Below, piece by piece: positions 52,052 through 59,806 of a stretch of 64,000 bases of DNA; within the stretch, counting starts at the first letter, position 1, and each line of letters opens with the position of its first letter. Under the pieces are notes generated by a model, which was not told where the DNA came from, searched no databases, and worked only from the letters and a program-made list of their open reading frames with translations. The DNA comes from Paenibacillus macerans (GTDB lineage Bacteria; Bacillota; Bacilli; Paenibacillales; Paenibacillaceae), in contig NZ_UGSI01000002.1 of assembly GCF_900454495.1 (NCBI RefSeq), forward strand, positions 1,399,001 through 1,463,000, given 5' to 3'. The translations under genes and the position numbers were made by a program.

Positions 52052-52714
52052 ATGGCGGGAAGACAGCTGGCCAATAAATGGCTGAAAACCGAGGCGCTAC
52101 TTAGCAACGCGGACGTGGCCCCCCACATACCGCTTACCCGATTGTACAGCGCCGACTCCCTGAAGCAAATGCTGCATCAGTTTGGCATGGTCGTGATCAA
52201 ACCGATTCGCGGCGGCGGGGGATACGGCGTAATCAAGGTCACTTATGCAGGTGGGATTTACGCTTTTACCTATATGTCAAAGCGGAGAGCATTTTCCAGT
52301 TTCGAGGCCATGTATCGGGCGTTGAACCGCGCCAAAGCCGGGCGGAAATATATCATTCAGCAAGGCATTCATCTGGCCACGATCTCCGGACGGCCGATCG
52401 ACTACCGGGTCAAAGTCGTCAAAAGCAACGGAACTTGGGTTTATCGCGCCATGGTGGGACGCCTCGCCCGGCCGGGACTGTTTGTCACCAATCTCTGCAA
52501 AGGCGGAACGATGTTAAGCGCGCGCGAAGGGCTGGGACGGTCGTTGGGCCGGAAAGCGTCCGTCCGCAAACGCCGGGAAATGCGATCGCTGACCAATACC
52601 TGTGTGCGCATTTTGGAAAATGCTTTTCCGGGCATCGGGTCGCTCGGGTTTGATTACGGCCTGGACCACAGCGGCAAGATATGGATTTTTGAGGTGAATA
52701 CACGACCGCAGTAA
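52052..52714 (+). CDS. YheC/YheD-like endospore-associated ATP-grasp protein
   Basis: 220 residues. ATP-grasp core with Lys/Gly loop: VVIKPIRGGGGYGVIKV, then YIIQQGIHLATISGRPIDYRVKVVKSNGTWVYRAMVGRLA and FEVNTRPQ at the C-terminus, the metal/ATP ligands. B. subtilis YheC/YheD are about twice as long and are coat-associated; this is the catalytic half only, a common short Paenibacillus form. Substrate unknown. AAAGGGG precedes the ATG. Confidence 0.85.
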   Translation: MAGRQLANKWLKTEALLSNADVAPHIPLTRLYSADSLKQMLHQFGMVVIKPIRGGGGYGVIKVTYAGGIYAFTYMSKRRAFSSFEAMYRALNRAKAGRKYIIQQGIHLATISGRPIDYRVKVVKSNGTWVYRAMVGRLARPGLFVTNLCKGGTMLSAREGLGRSLGRKASVRKRREMRSLTNTCVRILENAFPGIGSLGFDYGLDHSGKIWIFEVNTRPQ

Positions 52715-52889
52715 GAAAAGAATCGAAAATCTATGATTCTCAAAAAAAATTTTTGGTAGAAAAAACGGTGCGGCTATCCTGTGAATAACTTTTATCCACA
52801 TTATCCCAATACATTTTTCAACGCTTTTCGCCGATTAATAACATGTTATTCACAGGATTTCCACAAGCTTTTGTGGATAACAGGAACAC

Positions 52890-52918
52890 TTGTTCTACTA
52901 AACTTTTCCTGTTATGAT
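52890..52918 (+). promoter_or_regulatory. sda promoter
   Basis: TTGTTC (52890-52895), 17-bp spacer, TATGAT (52913-52918), about 31 bp before the ATG. A DnaA box lies 10 bp upstream of the -35, consistent with DnaA control. Confidence 0.7.
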
Positions 52919-52948
52919 GAGGAAAAATATAGAAAGGATGTGTGACTA

Positions 52949-53092
52949 ATGGCGCTGTTAACGGATGAGCTGCTCCTGGAATCCTACCAAAAAGCGACGG
53001 AGTTGCAGTTGGATCGGGAGTTTATCGCATTGCTGTTAGCAGAAATCCACAAACGCGAATTGGAGCTGGCCGTGTCGTCCGTCGTGCATTAA
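52949..53092 (+). CDS. sda: Sporulation checkpoint protein Sda
   Basis: 47 residues beginning MALLTDELLLESYQKATELQ, then LDREFIALLLAEIHKRELEL. It aligns by eye with B. subtilis Sda (S-DELL-ESY-KAT---L-R-FI-L---EI-RR), a helical hairpin that binds the sporulation kinases KinA/KinB and blocks Spo0F phosphorylation while replication is starting or damaged. AAAGGATG precedes the ATG by about 10 nt. In B. subtilis, sda transcription is directly driven by DnaA; the boxes here fit. Confidence 0.9.
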   Translation: MALLTDELLLESYQKATELQLDREFIALLLAEIHKRELELAVSSVVH

Positions 53093-53143
53093 AATGGGAC
53101 AACTTATTCACAGCTTGGATGTACCCCGAGTTATCCACAACTT

Positions 53144-53392
53144 TTAAGGCGCTTGCCAAGCGTTCACATGATAAATATAAGCTTCATGACAATGCGGACA
53201 TTGAACGACATGTTCGCAGCCGGACGGAATGCTCGCGGAAATCGCGGAGGTGTATTGATCCGCCGAACCGTAAGGGCTGTAAGGCCCGACGTAGTCTTCT
53301 TTCCGTCCGGCGTTCTCCAGTACGTGTCCGCAATCGGGACAGGTGGCGGTTAATGGCGCCAAGCCGTTGCATAGCGGGCATATAAATGGCAA
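53144..53392 (-). CDS. Small zinc-ribbon protein
   Basis: 82 residues from TTG at 53392 (AAGGAG 8-9 nt upstream); a longer frame to 53458 would put this site inside the gene. Three CxxC pairs are visible: CPLC, CPDC and CPHC, giving a rubredoxin-like or double zinc ribbon. The middle has EDYVGPYSPYGSADQYTS. No family recognised. The start region is covered by a stem-loop (53391-53443). Confidence 0.7.
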   Translation of the reverse strand: MPFICPLCNGLAPLTATCPDCGHVLENAGRKEDYVGPYSPYGSADQYTSAISASIPSGCEHVVQCPHCHEAYIYHVNAWQAP

Positions 53393-53443
53393 AGGGTATC
53401 TCTCCTTTACGGCAGAATATTCCGTATAGGTAAGATACCCTTT
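53391..53443 (-). other. Stem-loop at the start of the zinc-ribbon gene
   Basis: AAAGGGTATC (53391-53400) and GATACCCTTT (53434-53443) are perfectly complementary, with a 33-nt loop. On the minus strand the loop holds the AAAGGAG site and the start codon lies at the base of the stem. It is 22 bp after the YumC stop, so it could also be a weak terminator. Confidence 0.55.
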
Positions 53444-53465
53444 TGTTTGCAATCTCATGTACGGA

Positions 53466-54467
53466 TTACAGTTTCATGTTGCTGCTGTGGCCCGGAGACA
53501 GTTTGGCGTCCGGGTCGATATACACCTTGGCGTTGTTGACCGCGGTTGGCGCTTCGCCGAAGCCGACGGCGATCAGATCGAGTTTGCCGGGATATGTCGT
53601 AATGTCTCCGGCGGCAAAAATACCGGGAATCGAGCTTTCCATCCGCGAATCGACGACGATCGCGTTGCTTTCGATGTCGAGCCCCCATTCGGCGATCGGC
53701 CCGAGTGAGGAAACGAAGCCGAAATTGACGATGACGTCATCGACGGCGATCTCCTGGGTTTCCTTGGTTTTGACGTCGGCCAGAGTGACGCGTTCGATAC
53801 GCTCTCCGCCGTGCAGCGCGGCGATTTCCGTCGGCGTGATCACATGCACGCGGGAGTTCATGAGCTGCTCCACGCTGTGTTCATGAGCGCGGAATTTGTC
53901 CCGGCGGTGAATGAGCGTCACTTGCTCGGCGATCGGTTCAAGCATGAGCGCCCAGTCCACGGCGGAGTCGCCGCCGCCGCTGATCAGCACTTTTTTGCCG
54001 CGGAACCGGTTCATGTCGCTGACGAAATAATGAAGGTTCGTTTTCTCGAACGCTTCGGCGTTTTCGAGCTCCAGCCGGCGCGGTTCGAAGGCGCCGACGC
54101 CAGCGGTAATAATGATGGCGCGCGCCTGATGCACGTCTTTATCGGTCGTTACCACGAAATGGCGTTCGTCCTTCTTTTCGATTTGGAGCACTTTCTCCTC
54201 CAGCCGGATATCCGGCTGAAACAGCTTGAGCTGCTCGTTCAGGTTGTTGATCAGCTCCTGACCGGTGATCTTGGGGAAACCGGCGATATCATAAATATAT
54301 TTCTCAGGGTAAAGGGCAGCAACCTGCCCCCCCAGTTGAGGCATACTTTCGATAAGTTTGACGGAAGCCTTTCTCATTCCTCCGTAAAAGGCGGCGAACA
54401 TGCCTGCAGGACCCCCGCCGATGATCAGCAGGTCGGTAAAATCACCGCTATTGCTTTGGGATGACAC
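53466..54467 (-). CDS. yumC: Ferredoxin/flavodoxin-NADP reductase, thioredoxin-reductase-like
   Basis: 333 residues; GTG start with GGAGGTG 9 nt upstream. FAD site LLIIGGGPAGMFAAFYGGMR near 13-31, NADP site VLISGGGDSAVDWAL near 162-176, and GIFAAGDITTYPGKLDLIAVGFGEAPTAVNNA near the end. It lacks the CxxC of thioredoxin reductase, which marks YumC-type FNRs. It reduces ferredoxin or flavodoxin-type acceptors with NADPH. Divergent from the NDH-2 gene, as yumB/yumC are in B. subtilis. Confidence 0.93.
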   Translation of the reverse strand: MSSQSNSGDFTDLLIIGGGPAGMFAAFYGGMRKASVKLIESMPQLGGQVAALYPEKYIYDIAGFPKITGQELINNLNEQLKLFQPDIRLEEKVLQIEKKDERHFVVTTDKDVHQARAIIITAGVGAFEPRRLELENAEAFEKTNLHYFVSDMNRFRGKKVLISGGGDSAVDWALMLEPIAEQVTLIHRRDKFRAHEHSVEQLMNSRVHVITPTEIAALHGGERIERVTLADVKTKETQEIAVDDVIVNFGFVSSLGPIAEWGLDIESNAIVVDSRMESSIPGIFAAGDITTYPGKLDLIAVGFGEAPTAVNNAKVYIDPDAKLSPGHSSNMKL

Positions 54468-54743
54468 GGATCAAACACCTCCAGATGGTTTCTCTTTTAT
54501 AAATGTCATTTCTACTTTATTATAAACGCCCCGCTTCGACTTGCAAAGGAAAGGGCGGGCAGGCCGAAAAACGTCAAGAAAAAGGCGGAAAGTCCCGCAA
54601 TGGCGCGCAAATTAAGACTTGATCTTTTATGTAAAAGCCGATATTATTCAAATGTATGTACATTTATATGTGACGAAAAAAGTACATTTATGAAAAATAC
54701 TGCTCCATTGTTTTGATATTCATACAGACAACGTTTAAACTTA

Positions 54744-54854
54744 TTGTGACAAATGTCGCAAAATTTACAAATAAAACGGCCAAAATTAGATAGAGGCTAT
54801 TTTTTTATTTGAATATACGTGGATAGAAGCTTTTCTTATGTGTGAATTTTCACA
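54744..54854 (+). promoter_or_regulatory. Two palindromes before the NDH-2 gene
   Basis: TTGTGACAAATGTCGCAA (54744-54761, 7-bp arms, one mismatch) and TGTGAATTTTCACA (54841-54854, perfect). Both recall Rex or CRP/FNR-type sites (TGTGA-n-TCACA), but spacing fits neither exactly. The rest of 54468-54915 is AT-rich without a gene. Confidence 0.45.
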
Positions 54855-54915
54855 TTAACATCATTGGGTTAATAAACAAATATAGAGTGCTTACATTTGG
54901 AAGGAGAACAAGTTC

Positions 54916-56109
54916 ATGAGTACCATACCGAAGATCGTGATTCTTGGGGCGGGTTACGGCGGTATTCTAACCGCGCAGCGTCTGCAGAAGGAATTGAACT
55001 ACAACGAAGCGGACGTTACCCTGGTCAACCGTCACGATTATCATTATTTTACGACCCATCTGCATATGCCCGCGGCGGGAACCGATTCGATCGATCGCAC
55101 CCGCGTGGCGATTTCCAAGCTGATCGATGAATTCAAAATCGATTTGGTGAAATCCAATGTTCAGGAAATCCGCCTGGCCGATAAGAAAGTCGTGCTTCAG
55201 GACGGCACGTTGTCATACGATTACCTTATTATTGCGCTGGGCGGCGAACCGGAATCGTTTGGCATTCCGGGGCTGACGGAATACGCGATGACGATCCGCA
55301 GCATCAACTCCGTGCGCTTGATCCGGCAGCATATCGAATATCAGTTTGCGCTGTACAAATTGGATGAAACCCGCACCGATCGTTTGAATTTCGTGGTGGG
55401 CGGCGCCGGGTTCAGCGGCATCGAATTCGTGGCCGAGCTGGCCGACCGCATCCCGCGGCTGTGCAAAGAATACGACGTCGATCCGAACCTGGTCAATGTA
55501 TACAATGTGGAAGCGGCACCGACGGCGCTTCCCGGTTTTGATCCCGAACTGGTCGATTACGCGATGGAAGTGCTCCGCAAGAAAGGCGTCCAGTTCAAAA
55601 TCGGCGTGGCGATCAAGGAATGCACGCAAGACGGCGTGGTTCTGGCCACGGGCGAAGAGATCAAGTCGGCCACGGTGGTTTGGACCGGCGGTATCCGCGG
55701 CAACCGGCTGATTGAAGCGGCAGGCTTCGAAACGGCCCGCGGGCGCGTAAAAGTCGACGAGTATTTGCGGGCGCCGGGACATGACAACATTTATATTATC
55801 GGCGACAACTCGCTGTTTTTTAATCCGGAGGGCCGGCCGTATCCTCCGACGGCGCAAATCGCCATGCAGCAGGGCGTCACTTGCGCGCAAAACGTCGTAG
55901 CTTCAATCCGCGGCAAGGAGATGAAGAAATTCGTATTCAGCCACAAAGGAACGGTGGCTTCCCTCGGCAAAGGCGAAGCGATCGCTTCGGCGTTCGGCAA
56001 GAAATATAAAGGCTGGGTGGCGGCCCAGTTGAAGAAACTGGTGGATATGCGTTACCTGTTTATTATCGGCGGCATTCCGCTCGTGCTGAGAAAAGGCAGA
56101 TTTTTCTAA
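54916..56109 (+). CDS. Type II NADH dehydrogenase (NDH-2, YumB-like)
   Basis: 397 residues. FAD motif KIVILGAGYGGILTAQRL at 6-23, NADH motif FVVGGAGFSGIEFVAEL near 160-176, VVWTGGIRGN, NIYIIGDNSLFF near 295 and the quinone-site AQIAMQQG near 315. The C-terminus (WVAAQLKKLVDMRYLFIIGGIPLVLRKGRFF) is the amphipathic membrane anchor. It oxidises NADH and reduces menaquinone without pumping protons. GGAAGGAGA precedes the ATG. Confidence 0.94.
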   Translation: MSTIPKIVILGAGYGGILTAQRLQKELNYNEADVTLVNRHDYHYFTTHLHMPAAGTDSIDRTRVAISKLIDEFKIDLVKSNVQEIRLADKKVVLQDGTLSYDYLIIALGGEPESFGIPGLTEYAMTIRSINSVRLIRQHIEYQFALYKLDETRTDRLNFVVGGAGFSGIEFVAELADRIPRLCKEYDVDPNLVNVYNVEAAPTALPGFDPELVDYAMEVLRKKGVQFKIGVAIKECTQDGVVLATGEEIKSATVVWTGGIRGNRLIEAAGFETARGRVKVDEYLRAPGHDNIYIIGDNSLFFNPEGRPYPPTAQIAMQQGVTCAQNVVASIRGKEMKKFVFSHKGTVASLGKGEAIASAFGKKYKGWVAAQLKKLVDMRYLFIIGGIPLVLRKGRFF

Positions 56110-56110
56110 A

Positions 56111-56359
56111 ATGCGCCACTGCAGCGTGCAGGTGCGCGGACTGTTGACCCGGGAGGAGCTGGACCGGTACAATGCGCTGATGGAGGTCGGCTCCTTCCTC
56201 GAGTCGCAGCAGCGCTACGACTTGTCGTATACGATTCAGAAGGAAGTCGATATCCTGATCCTTCCGGCGATCGAGCGGCTGAAGGAGAAAAGCCGGGACC
56301 GCGACCGGGCGACGGCGGAATTTCTCGAATCGCTGAAATCCGGGGATGAAGATGAATAG
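56111..56359 (+). CDS. Small helical protein, unknown, after NDH-2
   Basis: 82 residues, one base after the NDH-2 stop, so likely cotranscribed. Helical and acidic/basic: LTREELDRYNALMEVGSFLESQQRYDLSYTIQKEVDILILPAIERLKEKSRDRDRATAEFLESL. No cysteine motif beyond the first residues. No family recognised. The stop is followed by a terminator-like hairpin. Confidence 0.7.
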   Translation: MRHCSVQVRGLLTREELDRYNALMEVGSFLESQQRYDLSYTIQKEVDILILPAIERLKEKSRDRDRATAEFLESLKSGDEDE

Positions 56360-56360
56360 A

Positions 56361-56402
56361 AGGAGGGCGTGCTCATGATGTTAAAGGGCGCGCCTTTTTT
56401 TC
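56361..56402 (+). terminator. Terminator after the NDH-2 operon
   Basis: GGCGTGC (56366-56372) pairs, with one G-U wobble, with GCGCGCC (56388-56394), flanked by AAGG before and an uninterrupted T run (56394-56401) after. Confidence 0.75.
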
Positions 56403-56526
56403 GTCCGGGGCTTTTTGCATTTGATCGGCTATTTTGCGGCATTTTTGGTGAGAAGGGACTGCACTTTTGCAGTTCGTAGTGGCAATGGAGGGAGATAGCG
56501 GCTGGTACGACGAGGATAAAGGAAAA

Positions 56527-56573
56527 GGGATATGGGACGTAACGGCGAAACCGCCCGCAAAGCCCCATATCCC
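56527..56573 (-). terminator. Terminator of hemQ
   Basis: GGGATATGGG (56527-56536) pairs with CCCATATCCC (56564-56573); on the minus strand it is followed by TTTTCC. 27 bp beyond the hemQ stop. Confidence 0.8.
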
Positions 56574-56600
56574 CCAGTATTCCTTTTTATAAATTGCTTG

Positions 56601-57347
56601 TTACATCTTCAGCATTTCGTCAAGCAGCTCGGCGTTGAGCAGATTGCCGACGAAAAAGCTGCCGAATTCGCCGAAGCGTGCGCTCACTTCGTCGAAGCGC
56701 ATTTCGTACACCAGCTTTTTGAACTGCAGCGGGTCGTCGGAGAACAGCGTAACGCCCCATTCCCAATCATCGAAGCCGACGGAGCCGGTGATGATCTGCT
56801 TCACTTTGCCGGCATAACCTCGCCCGATCATGCCGTGGCTGCGCATCATGGCGCGGCGCTCCTCCATCGACAGCATGTACCAGTTATCGCTGAGGTCGCG
56901 TTTTTTGTTCATCGGATAGAAGCAAATATGCTTCGCTTTGGGCAGAATCGGCTGCAGGCGGGCCATCACTTCCGGATTGGCTTTAGGGTCGCCGTCGCCG
57001 GAGCCCAAATAGTTGCTGAGCTCGACGACGCTGACGTAGGAATAAGCCTTTGTCGTATATTCCGCGAACGTCGTTTTATTAAAGGCCGTTTCCAGCGCGT
57101 TCAGTTCCTCCATCGTTTCCCGGAGATGCATAAACACGATGTCCGCTTTCTGGCCGACGATCGAGTAGACCGCGGTGCTGCCCGTTTTATTTTGCTCCAT
57201 GTCGTTCCATTCCTGCAGAAAATGATGCAGTTCCTCCAGGGCGCCGGCGCGTTCTTCGTCGTCCGCCGCTTTCCAGGCTTTCCAGTCGATCGTGCGGAAA
57301 TCGTGGAGGGCATACCAACCATCCAGGGTTAATGCCGCTTCGTTCAT
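56601..57347 (-). CDS. hemQ: Coproheme decarboxylase
   Basis: 248 residues. Chlorite-dismutase-like fold: ALTLDGWYALHDFRTIDWKAW, then the catalytic Tyr144 in YPMNKKR and heme-ligand His171 in MRSHGMIGRGYAGKV. It converts coproheme to heme b in the coproporphyrin-dependent pathway of Gram-positives, supplying heme for CtaA and cytochromes. The chlorite-dismutase Arg is absent, as expected for HemQ. Confidence 0.95.
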   Translation of the reverse strand: MNEAALTLDGWYALHDFRTIDWKAWKAADDEERAGALEELHHFLQEWNDMEQNKTGSTAVYSIVGQKADIVFMHLRETMEELNALETAFNKTTFAEYTTKAYSYVSVVELSNYLGSGDGDPKANPEVMARLQPILPKAKHICFYPMNKKRDLSDNWYMLSMEERRAMMRSHGMIGRGYAGKVKQIITGSVGFDDWEWGVTLFSDDPLQFKKLVYEMRFDEVSARFGEFGSFFVGNLLNAELLDEMLKM

Positions 57348-57565
57348 TTATAATCACTCCCAGATCAATTTCTAAACGCTATCAAAAGTATGGAAATTAC
57401 ACTCCCCTTATTGTAGCGCATGGTTGGCAGACGGGGCAAATCAGTTCATCAATATTTCATCCAAAGTTCATTGCTTCGTTACATTTTTTCTAGTAAACTA
57501 ACTACTAGCTTGAATTCGTGTGATTTATTTTATAGTTCACATTTTGAACTACCGTTTCAATAAAG

Positions 57566-57671
57566 GTTCGAACAGTCAGGTTTGGAGCAACGGAGCGACC
57601 GACTGAATTCAAGATTCGATGTCGAATAGGCTCCCTGCTATTGCTTCGTGATCGAAAGATGACTTTTGAAC
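57566..57671 (+). mobile_element. Short degenerate MITE-like copy 3
   Basis: Starts GTTCGAACAGTCAGG, has CTGAATTCAAGATTCGATG (57603-57621) and ends GACTTTTGAAC (57661-57671) followed by TACCTCT, matching the right end and flank of the 35194-35436 copy. About 106 bp, so internally deleted. Located just before the YuiB-like gene; 57348-57565 has no gene. Confidence 0.65.
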
Positions 57672-57696
57672 TACCTCTTAGAAGGGTGGGAGAACG

Positions 57697-57990
57697 ATGG
57701 GCTGGCTCATCGTATTAATTCTGATGGTTTTGTTTTTCGTCATGATGTTCGGCATCGGTTTTATCTTGAACATGCTGATGAAAACGACGTGGTTTCCCGC
57801 ATATATTTTCATTTTGGTCATTTTGCCGATCGTCGTGTACACCTTGTGGAACCATGATAAAAGCTTCGGCGTTTATTTGGCCTCGTTCCGGCTGGTCGAT
57901 TACTTGACGGCGCTGGCCGGGCTTGGCGGAGCTATCCTCAGCGGGTGGACGATCCGCAAGCTTCGGCAGGCCGGATATAAAATGTTTTAA
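57697..57990 (+). CDS. YuiB-like membrane protein
   Basis: 97 residues: a strongly hydrophobic N-terminal span (WLIVLILMVLFFVMMFGIGFILNMLM), a second (AYIFILVILPIVVYTLW), and a third (YLTALAGLGGAILSG), as in B. subtilis YuiB. Function unknown. GGGAG precedes the ATG. The gene lies just after a MITE-like copy, which may therefore form part of its leader. Confidence 0.85.
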   Translation: MGWLIVLILMVLFFVMMFGIGFILNMLMKTTWFPAYIFILVILPIVVYTLWNHDKSFGVYLASFRLVDYLTALAGLGGAILSGWTIRKLRQAGYKMF

Positions 57991-58226
57991 GGCAAGAAAA
58001 ACTACCTCTAAACGCGGGCCGGGCTTCCTTGAAAAGTATGGCGGACGATACGCAGGAGAGAGGGGAAGAGGAATCTGCAGGTAAGGGACACCAGAGTCGT
58101 TATTTGCGGAAAAACGGAGGTTTGCAAAATATAACGGACACAGCTGTACACAGCTGACCTTATTTACCTCACTAGCGTTGCATTAACTTTTGCTAAACAT
58201 TTCCCAAAAAAAGCTACCCGGAAATT

Positions 58227-58410
58227 TAACGGTTGCAGCAGCGGCTATTTTCCGAAAAAAGACCTTTTCTAATTTCTAACGGTTGTAAGCGTCGTTATTT
58301 GCCTGAATCTAAGCCAAAATAGCCGGATATCAGTGGAATAAGCGCTATGACAACCGTTACAATTTGAAATCAACGTTTTTGGCACAAATAACGCTTGTGG
58401 GCAACCGTTA
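58227..58410. repeat. TAACGGTTG repeat cluster, copy 2
   Basis: Forward units TAACGGTTGCAGCAGCGGCT at 58227-58250 and TAACGGTTGTAAGCGTCG at 58277-58300; inverted units GGAATAAGCGC...CAACCGTTA at 58335-58359 and CAAATAACGC...CAACCGTTA at 58385-58410. A decayed unit (TAACGGACACAG...CTTATTT) precedes at 58132-58165. Same family as 44053-44236. No gene is supported in 57991-58628. Confidence 0.82.
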
Positions 58411-58585
58411 GAGCGTCTGTCCAAAGTTTGGAAGGTGAAGCCGAAATTCTCGATGCTTCTGCTGATGGCTGATAAAAGGAGGAAAGGGTTCTCGGGGTAA
58501 AAACCGAAAAGGGGAATGGATGTGGGGGGGAAACCCATACCTATTCCCCTCGCGAATCCAACGTATGGGATTGCGCATGCAAAGG

Positions 58586-58609
58586 ACCTCGCCGGCAGTG
58601 AGGTTTTTT
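58586..58609 (+). terminator. Short terminator-like hairpin
   Basis: ACCTC (58586-58590) and GAGGT (58600-58604) flank GCCGGCAGT, with TTTTTT. Would stop plus-strand transcripts leaving the repeat cluster before they oppose sinR. Confidence 0.55.
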
Positions 58610-58628
58610 GCGCTTTTTGCGCTGGCCG

Positions 58629-58964
58629 TTAGTTCTTCTGTCCCATTTTCCATTTCTGGTATTCGAGGAAGTCCTTGAACTCTTTTTTGCTGACGCCCGA
58701 AGTCATCGCTTCCTGCACCAGCTCCCACCATTCCGGGTCAAGCAAGTCCTCCGCAGGGCGGTCGCCGTACAAGAGCAGGTGGATCGAAACGTTTAAAGCA
58801 TCGGCGATCTTCTCGATGAAGGAAATGGAAGGATTCGTTTGAATATTTCGTTCGACATTGCTCAGGTAGGATTTTGCTACATCCGCTTTATCCGCAAGCT
58901 CGGACAAGGAATATCCCCGATCCTGGCGGATTTTCTGAATGCGTTCGCCAATACGTTCTGCCAT
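58629..58964 (-). CDS. sinR: SinR-type master repressor of biofilm genes
   Basis: 111 residues. N-terminal HTH (1-60): GERIQKIRQDRGYSLSELADKADVAKSYLSNVERNIQTNPSISFIEKIADAL, almost the B. subtilis SinR sequence. The C-terminal part has DPEWWELVQEAMTSGVSKKEFKDFLEYQKWK, the multimerisation domain that SinI imitates. SinR holds matrix operons off by binding GTTCTYT sites. Here it follows tasA, as in B. subtilis, and three such palindromes lie before tapA. Confidence 0.94.
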   Translation of the reverse strand: MAERIGERIQKIRQDRGYSLSELADKADVAKSYLSNVERNIQTNPSISFIEKIADALNVSIHLLLYGDRPAEDLLDPEWWELVQEAMTSGVSKKEFKDFLEYQKWKMGQKN

Positions 58965-59058
58965 GTAGCCGTCGCCCTTCTATCAGAATAATTTGATGCC
59001 ATTATATCAAAATATACGTGATAGGACAAAGGCGTATAGTCGGAATTACGTTAAGTAA

Positions 59059-59095
59059 AGAACACCTTAACCCGAGGAGCGGGCCAAGGTGTTCT
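59059..59095 (-). terminator. Terminator of the tapA-sipW-tasA operon
   Basis: AGAACACCTT (59059-59068) pairs perfectly with AAGGTGTTCT (59086-59095). On the minus strand it ends in TTTAC. It separates tasA from sinR. Confidence 0.85.
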
Positions 59096-59115
59096 GCTTC
59101 GGTTTGACGGCTGAA

Positions 59116-59709
59116 TTATTTGACTTCTCCTGCGCCCTGCTTCGCTTCGAACGTCCATTTCAGGTTCAAAGCGTCACCTTGGAATTCGTTTTGATCCTGG
59201 CCGTTATCCTTGAATTCGAAGTTGACGATCAGGTCGTCGGTATCGCCGGCTTTCAAGCCCCCATGCTCTTCGAACCAGGCCACCCATTTGTTTTCCACGG
59301 CGTCAGGGGCTTGATTTTGCAGGTCATACAGCGTGGTTTGGTAAATGACGGTTTCCTTTTTGTCGATGTTCTTCAAAAATCTAACGACGATATGTTTGCC
59401 GAAGTCATCCGTGTTTTCAGGAACCCCCGGCTTATTCACAACCGTATAGGTCGTTTTCAGCAATACCTTGGCGATGTCGAGCGTGCCGTCGTTTTTCAGC
59501 TTGAACGTACGGGTGGCGGTATCCCCCGGCTTAAGATTGCCCACGTCGATGATCGCCGTCGGATCGGCGTTGAGATCCAAGGTGCCTGCGGCGAACGTAC
59601 CGGTCGTTTCCACGGAATCGCTAAAATAAGCGAACGTTCCTCCGCCGATCAAAGTCAATCCAAGCGCTGCGGTGGCTACTCCGAAACCTAATGTCTTTTT
59701 GATACCCAT
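59116..59709 (-). CDS. tasA: TasA/camelysin-family matrix fibre protein
   Basis: 197 residues from ATG at 59709 (GGGAGGAA about 7 nt upstream; a longer frame to 59793 is rejected). SipW-type signal peptide MGIKKTLGFGVATAALGLTL...GGGTFAYFSD with cleavage expected about 27. The mature part starts YFSDSVETTGTFAAGTLDLN and has LKPGDTATRTFKLKNDGTLDIAKVLLKTTYTV. In B. subtilis TasA forms the amyloid-like fibres of the matrix; family members are also annotated as M73 camelysin. It follows sipW by 97 bp, with room for its own promoter. Confidence 0.93.
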   Translation of the reverse strand: MGIKKTLGFGVATAALGLTLIGGGTFAYFSDSVETTGTFAAGTLDLNADPTAIIDVGNLKPGDTATRTFKLKNDGTLDIAKVLLKTTYTVVNKPGVPENTDDFGKHIVVRFLKNIDKKETVIYQTTLYDLQNQAPDAVENKWVAWFEEHGGLKAGDTDDLIVNFEFKDNGQDQNEFQGDALNLKWTFEAKQGAGEVK

Positions 59710-59806
59710 ACAAAATTCCTCCCTTATTTTAAATGATTTTTTATATTGCATCCTTATGAAGTCATAAGGAGAGCAACCGAAAGTTAGAAACAAGCGACTT
59801 ACTGTG

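Larger units (their letters stand above)
52780..53139. promoter_or_regulatory. DnaA-box cluster around sda
   Basis: Six matches to TTATNCACA: 52780-52788 (minus, TTATTCACA), 52792-52800 (TTATCCACA), 52846-52854 (TTATTCACA), 52872-52880 (minus, TTATCCACA), 53104-53112 (TTATTCACA) and 53131-53139 (TTATCCACA). Four precede and two follow sda. The box at 52872 abuts the promoter. Confidence 0.88.

Noticed and set aside
58269..58538. Minus-strand open frame of 89 codons
   Set aside because: It runs through the TAACGGTTG repeat cluster, which explains the apparent coding.
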